From NCBI GenBank assembly GCA_002382525.1, contig DFYA01000245.1, positions 1-6,949 on the forward strand: a stretch of DNA of 6,949 bases, read 5' to 3'. This DNA comes from Opitutaceae bacterium UBA4094. GTDB lineage: Bacteria > Verrucomicrobiota > Verrucomicrobiia > Opitutales > Opitutaceae. The translations under genes were made by a program, and so were the position numbers. This document shows, in pieces, positions 5,608 to 6,949 of the stretch. The notes under the pieces are model-generated. The model was not told the DNA's origin. It was given only the letters and a program-made list of their open reading frames with translations, and searched no databases. Numbering within the stretch: position 1 is the stretch's first letter; each line of letters begins with the position of its first letter.

Positions 5608-6949
5608 ATGTCCTCCCCCTATTACTTTAAACCCGCCGCGCCTGTTTCCGCCGACCACCCGGTCATCACTGCGGACTTGTGCATTTATAACGCCAACGCC
5701 GCCGGCGTCGCCGCCGCCATCCAGGCCGTGCGCGACGGCCTCAGCGTGGCGCTCTTTAATCCCGGCTGGCACGTCGGCGGACTCTCCTCCGGCGGACTCG
5801 GTTTCACCGACTTCGGCAACAAAGCGGCCGTCGGCGGCATCGCCCTCGAATTCTACAAACGCCTCGGCACCCACTACGGCGTCGAAGCCGAATGGCGTTT
5901 CGAGCCCCACGTCGCCGAAAACGTGCTCACCGCCTGGCTCGCCGAGATCGGGGTCACCGTTCATCACGGCCACTACCTCGACACCGCCGTCGTGCGCGAC
6001 GGTCGCATCGTCGAGATCGCCTTCACCCACGGCGCCCGCGCCCGCGCCGCCTACTTCATCGACGCCTCCTACGAGGGCGACCTGCTCGCCGCCGCCGGCG
6101 CCAGTTTCACCGTCGGACGCGAGAGCAACGCCACCTACGGCGAGACGCTCAACGGCCAGCAAGTTTACCCGAAACACCAGTTCGATTTCCCCGTCGATCC
6201 CTACGTCACCCCCGGCGATCCCGCCAGCGGACTCCTCCCCGGCATCGAACCCGGCCGACCCGAGATCGGCGCCGGCGACCACCGCGTGCAGGCCTACAAC
6301 TTCCGCGTCTGCATGACCCAACGCGACGACATCCGCGTGCCGTTTCCCAAACCCGCCGTGTATGACCGCTCCCGCTACGAACTGCTCGCCCGCTACCTCA
6401 AGGCCGGCTGGAACCAGATGTTCTGCAAGTTCGACATGATCCGCGGCCTCAAGACCGACACCAACAACCACGGCGCCGTCTCCAGCGACTTCATCGGCGA
6501 AAACTACGCCTGGCCCGCCGCCTCCCACGACGAGCGCGAAAAAATCTTCCAAGCCCACGTCAACTACCACCAAGGCCTCTGGTGGTTCTACCGCACCGAC
6601 CCCGCCGTGCCCGCCGACGTGCAGGCCAAGGTCAACACCTGGGGCCTCGCCGGCGACGAGTTCACCGACACCGGCCACTGGCCCCACCAGATCTACGTGC
6701 GCGAGGCGCGCCGTCTCATCGGCGGCTTCGTCATGACCGAGCAGCACTGCCTCTCGAAGACCCTCGTCGAAGACGTGATCGGCCTCGCCGCCTACACCAT
6801 GGATTCGCACAACTGCCGCCGCTTCGTCGACGAACACGGCCACGTGCGGAACGAAGGCGACGTGCAAGTCCACCTGCCCAAACCCTACGGCATCAGCTAC
6901 CGCACCCTCGTTCCGCAGCGCGGCGAGGTGACCAACCTGCTCGTGCCCG
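5608..6949 (+). CDS. FAD-dependent oxidoreductase (FAD_oxidored/PF12831 type), N-terminal 447 residues
   Basis: Flavoprotein of the family frequent in Verrucomicrobiota and Planctomycetes and often annotated as FAD-dependent oxidoreductase or 'xanthan lyase'; the true substrate is generally unknown. No signal peptide is seen, so it is probably cytoplasmic. Residues 21-51 form the Rossmann beta-alpha-beta unit, followed by H-V-G-G-L-S-S-G-G-L-G at 55-65, the flavin-contact stretch. F-I-D-A-S-Y-E-G-D (150-158) is the second FAD motif of the family. Q-A-Y-N-F-R-V-C (from 228) and the D-T-G-H-W-P-H-Q-I-Y-V-R-E-A-R-R block (354-369) are further family signatures. Oddly, the nucleotide loop is N-A-N-A-A-G instead of a glycine-rich G-x-G-x-x-G. 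The ATG at 5608 is the first in frame after a stop at 5536, and an in-frame TTG at 5584 is a less likely start. The missing C-terminus should hold the last FAD contacts. The divergent LacI gene probably regulates it, suggesting a carbohydrate-linked inducible role. Confidence 0.9.
   Translation, partial: MSSPYYFKPAAPVSADHPVITADLCIYNANAAGVAAAIQAVRDGLSVALFNPGWHVGGLSSGGLGFTDFGNKAAVGGIALEFYKRLGTHYGVEAEWRFEPHVAENVLTAWLAEIGVTVHHGHYLDTAVVRDGRIVEIAFTHGARARAAYFIDASYEGDLLAAAGASFTVGRESNATYGETLNGQQVYPKHQFDFPVDPYVTPGDPASGLLPGIEPGRPEIGAGDHRVQAYNFRVCMTQRDDIRVPFPKPAVYDRSRYELLARYLKAGWNQMFCKFDMIRGLKTDTNNHGAVSSDFIGENYAWPAASHDEREKIFQAHVNYHQGLWWFYRTDPAVPADVQAKVNTWGLAGDEFTDTGHWPHQIYVREARRLIGGFVMTEQHCLSKTLVEDVIGLAAYTMDSHNCRRFVDEHGHVRNEGDVQVHLPKPYGISYRTLVPQRGEVTNLLVP

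Noticed and set aside
5524..6873. 449-residue open frame on the minus strand opposite the flavoprotein gene
   Set aside because: It is Val/Gly/Ala/Asp-rich and low in complexity, as expected from the complement of a GC-rich gene with C/G third positions. The plus-strand frame carries clear family motifs throughout, and this frame overlaps the LacI start.

Overview
The window looks like chromosomal DNA of a GC-rich Verrucomicrobiota bacterium, most probably of the Opitutales/Opitutaceae. This rests on inference from gene types: an FAD_oxidored (PF12831-type) flavoprotein next to a divergent LacI regulator, an exported protein with a bacterial Ig domain and He_PIG-type repeats, and weak or absent Shine-Dalgarno sequences. 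No rRNA, tRNA, CRISPR, integrase or transposase is visible, and no marker gene fixes the taxon.

Layout. (1) Positions 1-2065, minus strand: the first 688 residues of a large exported protein whose C-terminus lies beyond the left edge. It has a signal peptide, a propeller-like repeat region, one Ig-like domain, and 86-residue Ig repeats encoded by 258-bp tandem DNA repeats. (2) Positions 2066-2529: a 464-bp non-coding stretch. It holds an intrinsic terminator for the operon on its right and a strongly structured leader for the exported-protein gene on its left, including two hairpins that compete for the same arm. (3) Positions 2530-4372, minus strand: a tight two-gene operon, soluble HisKA_3-type histidine kinase then NarL/LuxR response regulator, 4 bp apart. 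(4) Positions 4491-5534, minus strand: a LacI-family repressor. (5) Positions 5608-6949, plus strand: the first 447 codons of an FAD-dependent oxidoreductase, divergent from the repressor and cut by the right edge.

How they may work together. The LacI gene and the flavoprotein gene share a 73-bp divergent promoter region that holds a 15-bp inverted repeat touching the repressor's ATG; the simplest reading is a local regulator controlling itself and its divergent neighbour in response to a small molecule, plausibly a sugar. The kinase and regulator form a self-contained two-component system with no recognisable input domain and no output gene identifiable from the sequence. The exported protein is separated from that operon by a terminator and probably has its own, possibly RNA-controlled, expression.

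The least ordinary parts are the structured leader at about 2188-2383, the propeller-like repeats of the exported protein, and the altered dinucleotide-binding loop of the flavoprotein. All are reported as candidates, not demonstrated systems.
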